From: Stenotrophomonas lactitubi
GTDB taxonomy: Bacteria; Pseudomonadota; Gammaproteobacteria; Xanthomonadales; Xanthomonadaceae
Length of the DNA: 64,000 nucleotides
Assembly: GCF_002803515.1 (NCBI RefSeq)
Contig: NZ_PHQX01000003.1
Coordinates: forward strand, 124,001 to 188,000
Direction: 5' to 3'
A program made the position numbers and the translations under genes. Under the pieces are notes generated by a model, which searched no databases, had not been told where the DNA came from, and saw only the letters and a list, made by a program, of their open reading frames with translations. This document shows positions 35,473-44,302 of this stretch, one piece after another. The stretch's first letter is position 1; each line of letters starts with the position of its first letter.

Positions 35473-35987
35473 CAGAAGCTCCCGGTTTCAGTGAACAGGC
35501 CCACGCGCAGGTCGCGGGCGTTGTAGATCTCGCGGTCGTCCACGTACATGCGCGCGTCGGACTGGGCCATCACCAGCTTGCGGTTGATGACGCGGCTGAT
35601 GTCGATCTCGTAGCGCACCAGCTTGGCATCGGGCAGCACCTGGCCGGTGAACTTCACTTCGCCGCAGCCCAGGGCGCGGCCCTTGCCGGGCGCACCCAGC
35701 CAGGTGAGGAAGAAGCCGGTCAGCTGCCACATGGCATCCAGGCCCAGGCAGCCGGGCATCACCGGGTCGCCGATGAAGTGGCAGCCGAAGAACCACAGGT
35801 CCGGACGGATATCCAGTTCGGCGCGTACCATGCCCTTGCCATGCGGTCCGCCGTCCTCGCGGATTTCGGTGATGCGGTCGAACATCAGCATCGGGTCGTT
35901 GGGCAACCGGCCGGCGGCAGCGCCGAACAGTTCACCGCGTGCGCTGGCCAGCAGCTGGTCGCGGTTGAACGCGTGGAGACGAGTCAT
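35472..35987 (-). CDS. fabA: 3-hydroxydecanoyl-ACP dehydratase/isomerase FabA
   Basis: 171 residues, identical in length to E. coli FabA. The catalytic His is in [18 protein letters not shown] and the Asp in LGLDAMWQ. Dehydrates and isomerises the C10 intermediate to start unsaturated fatty acids. ATG at 35987. The 104 bases upstream include a strong palindrome (36091-36102) that may be the operator of the fabAB operon. Confidence 0.97.
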   Translation of the reverse strand: MTRLHAFNRDQLLASARGELFGAAAGRLPNDPMLMFDRITEIREDGGPHGKGMVRAELDIRPDLWFFGCHFIGDPVMPGCLGLDAMWQLTGFFLTWLGAPGKGRALGCGEVKFTGQVLPDAKLVRYEIDISRVINRKLVMAQSDARMYVDDREIYNARDLRVGLFTETGSF

Positions 35988-36080
35988 GGAAAGCGCAATC
36001 CTGGAAGCGAAAACAAGGCAACGAGTTCCCGAGGATGCACGACGGATCAGGCGGATATCAAACCGCGTCTCCGTACGCGT

Positions 36081-36109
36081 GCGTAGTGTTTTCAGCTGAA
36101 ACCACGCAT
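36081..36109. promoter_or_regulatory. Palindrome upstream of fabAB
   Basis: TTTCAGCTGAAA (36091-36102) is a perfect 12-bp palindrome and lies inside wider imperfect arms, TGCGT (36081) and ACGCA (36104). It lies between fabA and dinB, nearer fabA, where a FabR/DesT-like repressor site would be expected. The binding protein is not known. Confidence 0.45.
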
Positions 36110-36178
36110 CCCGTTGATGCACAACGACCATACTTCGGCGTCTGGACGGGTACGGTGCAGGTATCATGTGGGCCAACC

Positions 36179-37267
36179 ATGAACGCACTGCGCAAGATCA
36201 TCCACGTCGACATGGACGCCTTCTACGCGTCGGTGGAGCAGCGCGACGATCCGTCACTGCGCGGCAAGCCGGTGGTTGTGGCATGGCGCGGCGCGCGTTC
36301 AGTGGTGTGCGCCGCCTCGTACGAGGCACGCGTGTTCGGCGTGCGTTCGGCGATGCCGGCACTGCGCGCCGAGCGCCTGTGCCCGGACGCGATCTTCGTG
36401 CCGCCGGACTTCGCACGTTACAAGGCGGTGTCGCGCCACGTGCGCGAGATCTTCCTGCGCCATACCGACCTGGTCGAGCCGTTGTCCTTGGATGAGGCCT
36501 ACCTGGACGTGACCGAGCCGAAGAGTGGCATCGAACTGGCCACCGACATCGCCCGCACCATCCGCGCGCAGATCCGCGAGGAAACCCATCTGACTGCTTC
36601 AGCCGGGATCGCGCCGAACAAGTTCCTGGCCAAGATCGCCTCGGACTGGCGCAAGCCTGACGGCCAGTTCGTGATTCCGCCGCAGCGGGTGGACGCATTC
36701 CTGCTGCCACTGCCGGTGAACCGCGTGCCCGGTGTCGGCAAGGTGATGGAAGGCAAGCTGGCAGCGCGCGGCATCGTCACCTGCGGCGATCTGCGGCAGT
36801 GGACGCTGCCGGACCTGGAAGAAGCCTTCGGCAGCTTCGGCCGCAGCCTGTACAACCGCGCACGCGGTGTCGACGAGCGTCCGGTGGAGCCTGACCAGCA
36901 GGTGCAGTCGATCTCCTCCGAAGACACCTTCGCCGAGGACCTGTTGCTGGAAGACCTCGCTGAAGCGATCGTGCAGCTGGCCGAGAAGACCTGGCATGCC
37001 ACGCGCAAGACCGAACGCATCGGCCACACCGTGGTGTTGAAGCTGAAGACCGCGCAGTTCCGCCTCCTCACCCGCAGCTTCACCCCGGAACGCCCGCCGG
37101 AATCGATGGCCGAACTGCGCGACATCGCGCTGTCACTGCGCGCCCGCGTCGACCTGCCCGCCGACACCCGTTACCGCCTGGTCGGCGTCGGCCTCGGCGG
37201 TTTCCGCGAAAAGGAGCCGGTGGTGCAGGGCGAATTGTTCGAGCACACCCCGACCGATCCTCCCTGA
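36179..37267 (+). CDS. dinB: DNA polymerase IV (DinB)
   Basis: 362 residues. Y-family catalytic acids are Asp11 in [13 protein letters not shown] and Asp105-Glu106 in LSLDEAYLD. Helix-hairpin-helix ([15 protein letters not shown]) and little-finger domains are complete. The C-terminus carries QGELF, matching the beta-clamp motif QxxLF. The ATG at 36179 is used. Translesion synthesis enzyme. I see no convincing LexA box upstream, although TATCAT at 36162 could be a -10. Confidence 0.96.
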   Translation: MNALRKIIHVDMDAFYASVEQRDDPSLRGKPVVVAWRGARSVVCAASYEARVFGVRSAMPALRAERLCPDAIFVPPDFARYKAVSRHVREIFLRHTDLVEPLSLDEAYLDVTEPKSGIELATDIARTIRAQIREETHLTASAGIAPNKFLAKIASDWRKPDGQFVIPPQRVDAFLLPLPVNRVPGVGKVMEGKLAARGIVTCGDLRQWTLPDLEEAFGSFGRSLYNRARGVDERPVEPDQQVQSISSEDTFAEDLLLEDLAEAIVQLAEKTWHATRKTERIGHTVVLKLKTAQFRLLTRSFTPERPPESMAELRDIALSLRARVDLPADTRYRLVGVGLGGFREKEPVVQGELFEHTPTDPP

Positions 37268-37296
37268 TCGTCCATCCACGCATGTCTGGATCTGCG

Positions 37297-37317
37297 TGTC
37301 GACCAAGGTCGACACCC
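37297..37317. repeat. SMAG-type hairpin
   Basis: GTGTCGACCAAGGTCGACAC, the same hairpin as in the duplication at 27932, between dinB and the long element that follows. Confidence 0.7.
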
Positions 37318-37365
37318 ACCAAGAGCAGGACATGCAGTCCAGACAGGTTGCGGAAAACTGTCGAA

Positions 37366-37467
37366 GGCGGGGTGGGTCCGGTTGCGGGGGCGTGAGCCGC
37401 ATGGATGCGGCGACCGAGCTTACATGGACGTACTTGCAGCGTCCCCCGCAACCGGACCCACCCCGCC
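37366..37467 (+). repeat. Long structured element, family 1, copy B
   Basis: Arms 37366-37390 and 37443-37467 are perfect 25-bp complements. The enclosed core is 53 bases, the same length as in copy A at 24414, with about 36 identical positions. It contains hairpins GCCGCA-TGGA-TGCGGC (37396-37411) and GGACG-N9-CGTCC (37426-37444). In the first hairpin one G-C pair of copy A is a C-G pair here, a compensatory change. The arm sequences of A and B are unrelated. It lies between convergent genes, and the rest of the 286-base gap holds a SMAG hairpin and nothing else I can identify. Confidence 0.75.
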
Positions 37468-37553
37468 AACCCACGGAATGCCCGCTTTTGCTGTTGCCGT
37501 CGCCGTCGATTCGGCGGGTGCAGGGCGCAGCCCTGCAAAAGAAAACCCCTACC

Positions 37554-38465
37554 TTACGGCCACTGCATCTCGCCCTTGGCCACCTTCGCACTCAACTCCA
37601 GCGACGCCACACCCGCCAGCTTCGGATAGCGCGCCTGCATCGCCTTCACCAACGCCGCACTGTCCTTGGCCTTGGCTGTTTCAACATCGAAGGCACGGAT
37701 GTACTCCGCCGTGAAGCGCAGCGCACTGGCATCCAGTGCCGCACCCTCCGCGTAATGACCGGGCACCACCACCTTCGGCTTCAACGCCTGCAGCTGCTGC
37801 AGCGTGCGCAGCCAATCGGCATGCGACTTCGGCGTCTGCGTATCGGCCATCCACACATGCTCGCCGGCCACCACCGGAATGCCACCGACGATCGCGCGCA
37901 GTGACGGCACCCACAGCACGCTGCGGTCCGGCGTCGGTCCATCCAGGCCGATCAACGGCAGGCGCTGGCCTTCCAGCTGCAGTGCATCGCCTTCCAGTAC
38001 CGCCGGCACCACGATGCGTGCGGGAACGTCGGCGCCCATCTTCGGCCCCCAGTACGCCAGCTTGCCGGCCTGGGATTCACGGATATGCGCCACGGTCTGC
38101 GCGGTGGCGACGATGCGCGCCTGCGGGAACGCGTCCTGCACGGTGGCCAGGCCGAAGTAATAGTCCGGATCGCCATGGCTGATGTAGATGGTGGTCAGCT
38201 GCTTGCCGCTGGCGCGGATCTGCTCGACCAGCCGGCGCGCATCGCCGGCAGCGAACTGCGCGTTGACCAGGATCGCATCGTTGCGCCCTTCGATCAGCAC
38301 CGAGGACACCGAGAACATCGCCTGCGGGCCGGGATGGAAGGTCTGCAGGCGCAGCTGGGATTTCGCGGCGCTGGCAGGCGCAGGCGTGGCCGGTGCGGCC
38401 AGCAGCGGGGTGCTGGCGAAACCTGCAGCCAGCGCGAGGGGGAACAGCAGGGCAGCGGTACGCAT
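37554..38465 (-). CDS. Exported metallo-beta-lactamase fold hydrolase
   Basis: 303 residues with a signal peptide (MRTAALLFPLALAAGFAS). The MBL zinc motif appears as ISHGDPDYYFG (HxxxD form), followed by VVAGEHVWM and VVPGHYAEG with further His ligands. The first His of the usual HxHxDH is replaced (SHGDPD), as in several exported MBL-like families, so one metal site may be incomplete. The substrate is unknown and it need not act on antibiotics. ATG at 38465. Confidence 0.85.
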   Translation of the reverse strand: MRTAALLFPLALAAGFASTPLLAAPATPAPASAAKSQLRLQTFHPGPQAMFSVSSVLIEGRNDAILVNAQFAAGDARRLVEQIRASGKQLTTIYISHGDPDYYFGLATVQDAFPQARIVATAQTVAHIRESQAGKLAYWGPKMGADVPARIVVPAVLEGDALQLEGQRLPLIGLDGPTPDRSVLWVPSLRAIVGGIPVVAGEHVWMADTQTPKSHADWLRTLQQLQALKPKVVVPGHYAEGAALDASALRFTAEYIRAFDVETAKAKDSAALVKAMQARYPKLAGVASLELSAKVAKGEMQWP

Positions 38466-38486
38466 GGGAGGTGTCCTTTGGGATAT

Positions 38487-38640
38487 CGAGCCGAGCATCG
38501 GCTATGCCGGGCGTCCTTGCCCGGCCCCCTACGGGCCGTCGCAAGCGACGTTGGCAACGGCTCCTGCCGTTGCCTTCGGCTTTACAGGTGGGTAGCGCCG
38601 GGCCATGCCCGGCGGGCGGGCGGGCAGGCCGGCGGGCGCC
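38487..38640. repeat. SMAG/GTAG repeat cluster
   Basis: Palindromic units near 38487 (ATCGAGCCGAGCATCGGCT), 38510-38535 (a GCCGGGCG-type arm) and 38593-38613 (GGTAGCGCCGGGCCATGCCC) fill the gap between two minus-strand genes. No coding potential seen. Confidence 0.65.
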
Positions 38641-38644
38641 ATGA

Positions 38645-39283
38645 TCAATACGCTGCAGTGATGATCTGCTTCGGGTACTTGCGCGCTTCCAGTTCGGCGA
38701 CGAACGCGGCGCCGTAGTCGGCGTAGCTGATGCGGCTGTGGCCGCTGGCATCGGCGAGGAAGGCCTTGGGCTGCACGCGATACTGCCCACGCTCTTCACC
38801 CGGGCCGATTTCGGCCGCCGGCGAGAAGAAGGTCCAGTCCAGGTCATCCACTGCCTGCAGGCGGTTGAAGGCTTCACGGTGGGCCAGCGCGTAGGGCTTG
38901 TAGGCCTCCGGGAAGGTGGGGGTGTCGACCAGCTGCACGCCGGGGGCGACTTCCAGGCTGCCGGCACCACCGACCACCACCAGGCGCGGCACGTTGGCCT
39001 TGCGGGCGGCGTCTGCAAGCTGCGCGGCAACTTCGCCGACGCGGCCGATGTCGTCGCCCGGGCGCGGGCCGTAGGCGCTGGCCAGCACATCGTGGCCGGC
39101 AATGGCGGCGACCAGGGCATCCTGGTCGTCCAGCGAGGCGATGACCGGATGGGCGCCGGCCAGCTCGGCCGGCAGGTCCTGCGCACTGCGCACGATGACG
39201 GTCAGTTGGTGGCCGTTGGCCAGCGCGTGGCGGGCGATCTGGCGGCCGATATTGCCGGTGGCACCGACGAGGGCGATCTTCAT
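38645..39283 (-). CDS. NmrA-like NAD(P)-binding oxidoreductase
   Basis: 212 residues. Rossmann motif VGATGNIGRQIARHAL at the N-terminus, VVVGGAGSLEVAPG and FFSPAAEIGPGERGQ-like block, as in the atypical SDR/NmrA group (YwnB-like). These bind NAD(P) and may reduce quinones or sense redox state. It is divergent from a LysR gene with a 105-base gap, so the LysR protein probably controls it. ATG at 39283. Confidence 0.88.
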   Translation of the reverse strand: MKIALVGATGNIGRQIARHALANGHQLTVIVRSAQDLPAELAGAHPVIASLDDQDALVAAIAGHDVLASAYGPRPGDDIGRVGEVAAQLADAARKANVPRLVVVGGAGSLEVAPGVQLVDTPTFPEAYKPYALAHREAFNRLQAVDDLDWTFFSPAAEIGPGEERGQYRVQPKAFLADASGHSRISYADYGAAFVAELEARKYPKQIITAAY

Positions 39284-39388
39284 GGCAGGATTCCGTGGGG
39301 TGGGGCTGGGGAATGAGGCCACTGTAGGCCGCTGCAGTCGCTCGAAAAACAGCGTATAACGCGCTTGTTTGTTGCATGGATCGAGTAG

Positions 39389-40318
39389 ATGGACCGATTG
39401 ACCGCCATGACCGTGTTCGTCGAAGTTGCCGAGCGCGGCAGCCTGACCGCCGCCGCCGAGGTGCTGGACATGTCGCGGGCGATGGTCAGCCGCTACCTCG
39501 CCGAGGTGGAGGGCTGGCTGGGCGCGCGGCTGCTGCACCGGACCACGCGGCGGGTCAGCCTGACCGGGGCCGGTGAAGCCGCGCTGGCGCGTTTCCGGCA
39601 GATGCTGGCAATCGGCGAGGAACTGCAGGGCGAGCTGGCCAGCGACGATCCCGAGCCACACGGAACGCTGCGCATTACCGCCAGCGTGTCGTTCGGGCAG
39701 AGCCATCTGGCGCGCGCGGTGGCCGCGTTCGTGCAGCGCCATCCGGCCGCACGCATCGAACTGCTGCTGGTCGACCGCATGGTCAACCTGGTGGAGGAGC
39801 GCGTCGACCTGGCGGTGCGCATCGCAAGGCAGATCGATCCCAGCCTGATCGCACGTCGCTTGGCGATCTGCCGCTCGGTGCTGTGCGCGACGCCGGCCTA
39901 CCTGCAGGCACGTGGCACGCCGACTGCACCCGAACATCTCGCCGCGCACAACTGCCTGACCCATCACTACGTCGGCAAGAGCCTATGGCAGCTGCATCGC
40001 GAAGGGCGTTCGTTGTCGGTTGCGGTGGGCGGCAACATCAGTGCCAATGAAGCGTCGCTGCTGCTGGAGGCCGTGCGCGCCAATGCCGGCATCGCCATGT
40101 TGCCGACCTACCAGGTCGCACCGTTGCTGCGCAGTGGCGAACTGATCGAACTGCTGCCCGCGTACAGCCTTGACGAGCTCGGCATCCATGCGGTGTACGC
40201 GTCGCGTCGACAGCAGCCCGCTATCATGCGGCGATTCCTGGACTTCCTCGCCGAATGCTTCGCGAGCCCGGCCTTCCAGGATCTGGACTGGCGCCCTTCG
40301 GGCAAGGAGAACACATGA
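39389..40318 (+). CDS. LysR family transcriptional regulator
   Basis: 309 residues. Winged helix (MDRLTAMTVFVEVAERGSLT, AEVLDMSRAMVSRYLAEVEG) and LysR substrate domain. Divergent from the NmrA-like reductase. The gap has an imperfect palindrome, AACAGCG/CGCTTGTT near 39348-39369, as a candidate box. The stop overlaps the start of a methyltransferase gene (ATGA), so the two are co-translated. Confidence 0.92.
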   Translation: MDRLTAMTVFVEVAERGSLTAAAEVLDMSRAMVSRYLAEVEGWLGARLLHRTTRRVSLTGAGEAALARFRQMLAIGEELQGELASDDPEPHGTLRITASVSFGQSHLARAVAAFVQRHPAARIELLLVDRMVNLVEERVDLAVRIARQIDPSLIARRLAICRSVLCATPAYLQARGTPTAPEHLAAHNCLTHHYVGKSLWQLHREGRSLSVAVGGNISANEASLLLEAVRANAGIAMLPTYQVAPLLRSGELIELLPAYSLDELGIHAVYASRRQQPAIMRRFLDFLAECFASPAFQDLDWRPSGKENT

Positions 40319-41106
40319 ACCATGGACAGGCGTTGATCGACCACAACCGTGCTGCCTGGGACCGCCAGGCCAGCGAGGTGCGGGAGTGGTCGCGACCGGT
40401 GGATGCCGCAACGATTGCCGCCGCCCGCGAGGGGCGTTGGCAGGTGCACCTGACGCCGCGTGCGCTGCCGCTGGATTGGCTGGGCGATGTGCGGGGCAGG
40501 CGCATCCTGTGCCTGGCCTCGGCCGGTGGCCAGCAGGCGCCCGTGCTTGCTGCGGCAGGCGCCGAGGTGACCGTGTTCGATCTTTCCGACGGGCAGCTGG
40601 CGCAGGACCGCGCTGTGGCCGACCGCGATGGTCTGTCACTGCGCACCGTGCAGGGTGACATGCGTGATCTGCAGGCCTTTGCCGACGACAGCTTCGACGT
40701 GGTGTTCCATCCCATCTCGAACCTGTACGTGCCCGACGTGCGCCCTGTGTGGACCGAGTGCCGCCGGGTGCTGGCGCGCGATGGCCTGCTGATGGCCAGC
40801 TTCTACAATCCGGTGGTGTTCGTCGCTGCGCGTGACGCGCAGTTGAGCGAGCAGGGCCTGATCCGCCCGCAGTACGCGATTCCCTATTCCGACCTGGAAG
40901 ACCTGGAGCCGGCCGCACGCGAGGCCAAGCTGGCCCGTGGCGAAGCGCTGACATTCGGCCACAGCCTGGGTGATCTGATCGGCGGGCAGCTGGATGCAGG
41001 GTTCGTCATCGATCGCTTCATGGAAGACTGGCAACCGCAGCCGCGCTTCCTGATCGACCGCTACCTGCCGACCTTCCTGGCCACCCGCGCACGCCGGGTC
41101 GGCTGA
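40315..41106 (+). CDS. SAM-dependent methyltransferase
   Basis: 263 residues. SAM-binding motif I is LCLASAGGQQAPVLAAAGA, followed by VTVFDLSDGQLAQD, GDMRDLQAF and DVVFHPISNLYVPD, a class I methyltransferase of the UbiE/small-molecule type. The unusual first motif (LASAGG rather than LDxGxG) is common in one uncharacterised subfamily. ATG at 40315 overlaps the LysR stop. Confidence 0.85.
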   Translation: MNHGQALIDHNRAAWDRQASEVREWSRPVDAATIAAAREGRWQVHLTPRALPLDWLGDVRGRRILCLASAGGQQAPVLAAAGAEVTVFDLSDGQLAQDRAVADRDGLSLRTVQGDMRDLQAFADDSFDVVFHPISNLYVPDVRPVWTECRRVLARDGLLMASFYNPVVFVAARDAQLSEQGLIRPQYAIPYSDLEDLEPAAREAKLARGEALTFGHSLGDLIGGQLDAGFVIDRFMEDWQPQPRFLIDRYLPTFLATRARRVG

Positions 41107-41144
41107 AGGCGCGGGCGTACAATGGACGGCCCCACGTTGCACGA

Positions 41145-41825
41145 GTGAGCCGTCCCTTGTCGTATCCCTATCCGCTGGTCGTGTTCGACCTCGATGGCAC
41201 GCTGGTCGACAGCGCCGCCGATATCGCCGAAGCACTGAACCGCACGTTGCAAGACATCGGCCTGGCACGCGTACCCGAAGCCACCGTGCTGGGCTGGATC
41301 GGCGACGGCGTGCGCCGGCTGGTCGAACAGGCGGTGCAGGCTGCCGGGCGCGAGATCGATCTGGCAGCGGTGATGCCGACCTTCATGGTCCACTACCGCG
41401 AATGCCTGCTGCGCAGCCCGCAGCTGTTCGATGGCGTGGTCGAAGCGCTGGCGCAACTGCGCGCGTTGAACGTACCGCTGGCGATCTGCACCAACAAGCC
41501 GGCCGCGCTGGTGCCGCCGTTGCTGCAGCACCTGGGCATCGCCGAGGCCTTCGCGCTGGTGCTGGGCGGTGATTCGCTGCCGCAGCGCAAGCCCAGCGGT
41601 GAGCCGTTGCGGCATATCGCCGCGCACTTCGATCTGCCCGTCGATGCATGCCTGATGGTGGGCGATTCGCTTACCGATTACCGCGCCGCCGAAGACGCCG
41701 GCATGCCGATCGCGCTGGTGCGTTACGGCTATCCGCGCGGACTGGACCTGGACAACGCGCACGCGGTTGCGGTGATCGACGACCTGCGCGAACTGCCGGG
41801 GTTGGCTGCAGGCATTCCGGTGTAG
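41145..41825 (+). CDS. gph: Phosphoglycolate phosphatase Gph
   Basis: 226 residues from a GTG at 41145. HAD motif I FDLDGTLVDSAADI, motif II ICTNKP, motif III KPSGEPL and motif IV MVGDSLTDYRAA, with the Gph-type cap (LGWIGDGVRRLVEQA). Removes 2-phosphoglycolate produced by DNA repair and oxygenase side reactions. TACAAT at 41118 is a plausible -10. Confidence 0.92.
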   Translation: MSRPLSYPYPLVVFDLDGTLVDSAADIAEALNRTLQDIGLARVPEATVLGWIGDGVRRLVEQAVQAAGREIDLAAVMPTFMVHYRECLLRSPQLFDGVVEALAQLRALNVPLAICTNKPAALVPPLLQHLGIAEAFALVLGGDSLPQRKPSGEPLRHIAAHFDLPVDACLMVGDSLTDYRAAEDAGMPIALVRYGYPRGLDLDNAHAVAVIDDLRELPGLAAGIPV

Positions 41826-41912
41826 AGCCGAGCCTGCGCTCGGCTGTTTCGATGCCTGAGCCGAGCATGGGCTCGGCTCTACAAGTAGATCGACGCCATG
41901 CGTCGATGGCAT
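41822..41912. repeat. SMAG/GTAG repeats
   Basis: GTAGAGCCGAGCCTGCGCTC (41822), GAGCCGAGCATGGGCTCGGC then TCTAC (41859), and GTAGATCGACGCCATGCGTC (41885), each forming a hairpin. Confidence 0.8.
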
Positions 41913-41917
41913 CAGGG

Positions 41918-41946
41918 GGCGCCGGGCAATGCCCGGCGCCTCTTTT
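41918..41946 (+). terminator. Terminator of gph
   Basis: A perfect 10-bp stem, GGCGCCGGGC / GCCCGGCGCC, with loop AAT followed by TCTTTT, after three SMAG units. It abuts the btuB stop from the other side. Confidence 0.65.
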
Positions 41947-43787
41947 CACTTTGGCTGGTAACGCACGCTCAGCTGGTACTCGCGGCCGGGCTGGTTGAAC
42001 CACGCCACGGTCTCGTACTCGCGGTCGAACACATTGGCCACCCGCGCCAGCACCGACCATGCCGGGGTCAGCGCGTATTCGGCGCGCAGATCCAGCGTGC
42101 CGTAGCCGCCGACCTTCACCGCGTTGGTGGCATCGTCGTAGCGCTTGCCCGCGCCCTGCACGGTCAGGCCAGTGCGGAAGTCGCCGAAGCGGCGGTCGAT
42201 GTCCAGGCGCGCGGTCTGCTGCGCACGGCGTGCCAGCCAGTTGTCGAACTGCGCGCTGCCGCTGGTGCGGTTGCGCGGATCGGTGAAGCTCAGCTGCGCG
42301 TTGATGTCGAAGCCGGCCAGGGTGGCGCCGCCGGTCAGTTCCGCACCGCGGATGCGTGCCTTTTCCACCTGCTGCATGCGGAAGGTGGCCGCGTCGTAGG
42401 TGATCAGGTCATCGATGCGGGTCTCGTACACATCCAGGCCCCAGCGCCAGCCCTGGCCCTGCTGCGAGATGCCGAGGTTGGCACTCTTGGACTTCTCCGG
42501 GTCCAGCGTCGGCACGCCGCTCCACGGGTCGTACAGGTCGCTGAAGGTCGGCGCCTTGAACGCGGTGCCGTAGCTGGCGTTGACGCGCAGGCCATCGCCC
42601 AGCTCCATCGCCCAGCCGAGGCTGCCGGTGGCGTGGTTGCCGAACTGCTGGTTGTCGTCGTTACGCGCGCTGGCGTGCAGCTGGTGACGGCCGAAGCGCG
42701 CCTGGTACTGCAGGAACACGCCGGTATTGCGGCGGCTGTCGACCAGGTAGCCGGCGCTGCTGCCGTCCAGGTTGTCTTCGCTCCAGTCCACGCCGGCGCT
42801 GAGCAGCTGGCCTTCGGCCACACCGATGTCGGCCTGCAGCGAGGCGCTGTCGCGGTGTGTCTGTGCGCTGCCGCGTGCACCGAAATCGCCGAAGTTGTCG
42901 GACTCGTTGTCGCTGCGGCCGACATTGGCAGTCAGCGTCAGCTGCTCGGACGGGGTGTAGCGCACCTTGCCGGCCAGCACCTGCTGGCGGGTCTCGGAGT
43001 AGTTGTAGTAGCCGTCGTAGTGGTTCTTGCCGTCGGCGCGCAGGGCGCTGCCTTCCACGGTCCACTGGTCGCTCAGGTTGTAGCCACCGCGCAGGCTCTT
43101 GGACAGGTTGCGGTAGCCGTCGCGGTCGGGTTCATCGGCGAAGCAGCCGGCAAACAGCGTGGCCGAGCCACGGCAGGCATCGATGCCGTCCGAATGCTGG
43201 TAGGCGATGTCGGCGCCGAACCAGCCGCGTTCGGTGCCACCGCCGATGCCGCCACTGGCTTCACGCAGTCCGTTGCTGCCGCCGCCCAGCTGGAAGTGCG
43301 GAGCGAAGTCGCCCTGGTTGCGGCGGGTGAAGATCTGGATCACGCCACCGATGGCGTCGGCACCGTACAGGCTGGACTGCGGGCCGCGCACGATTTCCAC
43401 GCGCTCGATCTGCGCCAGCGGCAGATCCTGGTACATCGCCAGGCCGAGGTCGGCGCTGTTGATGCGCACGCCATCGACCAGCACCACGGTGTGCGAGGAG
43501 TTGGTGCCACGCAGGAACAGCGAGCTCTGCTTGCCCAGGCCACCGGCATTGGTCAGGTTGATGCCGGCGCGGCCCTGCAGCAGTTCCTGCAGCGAGGTGG
43601 CCTGGCTGGATTCGATCTGCGCACGGTCGATCACCTGCGCAGGCGCAATGCTGTCCTGCAGGGCGATCGGCGTGCGGGTGGCGGTGACCAGCACCTGATC
43701 GAGGTCGGCGGCGCGATCTTCGGCCAGGGCCAGCGCAGGAAGAGCGGCCAGCACGGCCAGGGACAGCATTCGGGACTGCAGCTTCAT
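41946..43787 (-). CDS. btuB: TonB-dependent vitamin B12 receptor BtuB
   Basis: 613 residues. Signal peptide (MKLQSRMLSLAVLAALPALA), TonB box region DQVLVTATRTP, plug domain with LFLRGTNSSHTVVLVDGVRI and IERVEIVRGPQSSLYGADAI, and a 22-strand barrel ending in an aromatic-rich strand, LSVRYQPK. The cobalamin riboswitch upstream confirms the substrate. CGGAGT precedes the ATG. Confidence 0.96.
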   Translation of the reverse strand: MKLQSRMLSLAVLAALPALALAEDRAADLDQVLVTATRTPIALQDSIAPAQVIDRAQIESSQATSLQELLQGRAGINLTNAGGLGKQSSLFLRGTNSSHTVVLVDGVRINSADLGLAMYQDLPLAQIERVEIVRGPQSSLYGADAIGGVIQIFTRRNQGDFAPHFQLGGGSNGLREASGGIGGGTERGWFGADIAYQHSDGIDACRGSATLFAGCFADEPDRDGYRNLSKSLRGGYNLSDQWTVEGSALRADGKNHYDGYYNYSETRQQVLAGKVRYTPSEQLTLTANVGRSDNESDNFGDFGARGSAQTHRDSASLQADIGVAEGQLLSAGVDWSEDNLDGSSAGYLVDSRRNTGVFLQYQARFGRHQLHASARNDDNQQFGNHATGSLGWAMELGDGLRVNASYGTAFKAPTFSDLYDPWSGVPTLDPEKSKSANLGISQQGQGWRWGLDVYETRIDDLITYDAATFRMQQVEKARIRGAELTGGATLAGFDINAQLSFTDPRNRTSGSAQFDNWLARRAQQTARLDIDRRFGDFRTGLTVQGAGKRYDDATNAVKVGGYGTLDLRAEYALTPAWSVLARVANVFDREYETVAWFNQPGREYQLSVRYQPK

Positions 43788-43911
43788 CGGGGGGACTCCA
43801 GGTGCCGCGCACGCCCGCGCAGCGAAGGGGAGGAGTCACAACAGGCAGGCACGCGCCGATGCCGCGGCCATCGCCACAGACATCCAGCGCCATGCCCACC
43901 GCATCGCGACC

Positions 43912-44110
43912 TGAGGCTTCCGGGCCGGTCTCCGGGCTCGCCGCCGGGTGGCCCGAGGCCACCGTCCAGGCGCCTTCCCATGCCTGCGGCACAGTGGCGG
44001 GTTGCCTGGAACTGACGTGCTTACCGTTGCGGGGGCAGCGCCGGCATGGCGTGTTGTCACGCGTCACCGGCTTCCCGTTTCAACCTGCCGGCAGGGCCGC
44101 AGGTCACCTG
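43912..44110 (-). ncRNA. Cobalamin riboswitch upstream of btuB
   Basis: On the minus strand the conserved cobalamin-aptamer blocks occur in order: GGCAGGTTGAAACGGGAAGC, then CCGGTG, GCCCCCGCAACGGTAAG, CCGCCACTGTGCC, GGCATGGGAAGG, and the B12 box AGCCCGGAGACCGGCC. It lies 125 bases upstream of btuB, so it should reduce BtuB synthesis when adenosylcobalamin is plentiful. The 515-base gap 43788-44302 otherwise holds the btuB leader and the shared promoter zone. Confidence 0.93.
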
Positions 44111-44302
44111 GAAGTGCGCGCAGTCTACGGCATCGCGACCGGCCGGTAGCGTCGAACCTGCTCGGCTGATCAGGTGCGGATGTGCCTGCACGGTGCAGCA
44201 GACCTGCGCCAGCGCCTAGAATGCAGCTCGAATTATCGTGGTGCCGTTGCCGATGTCCGTCTGTTTTCCGCTGTTCCCGCGCCGCCCTGACTGGGCACGC
44301 GC

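Noticed and set aside
37554..38465. Beta-lactamase
   Set aside because: Only the MBL fold is supported; the metal motif is atypical (SHGDPD), and nothing indicates activity on antibiotics.
41898..44015. A 705-codon plus-strand frame opposite btuB
   Set aside because: Antisense shadow caused by high GC; it runs across the riboswitch and lacks any recognisable domain.
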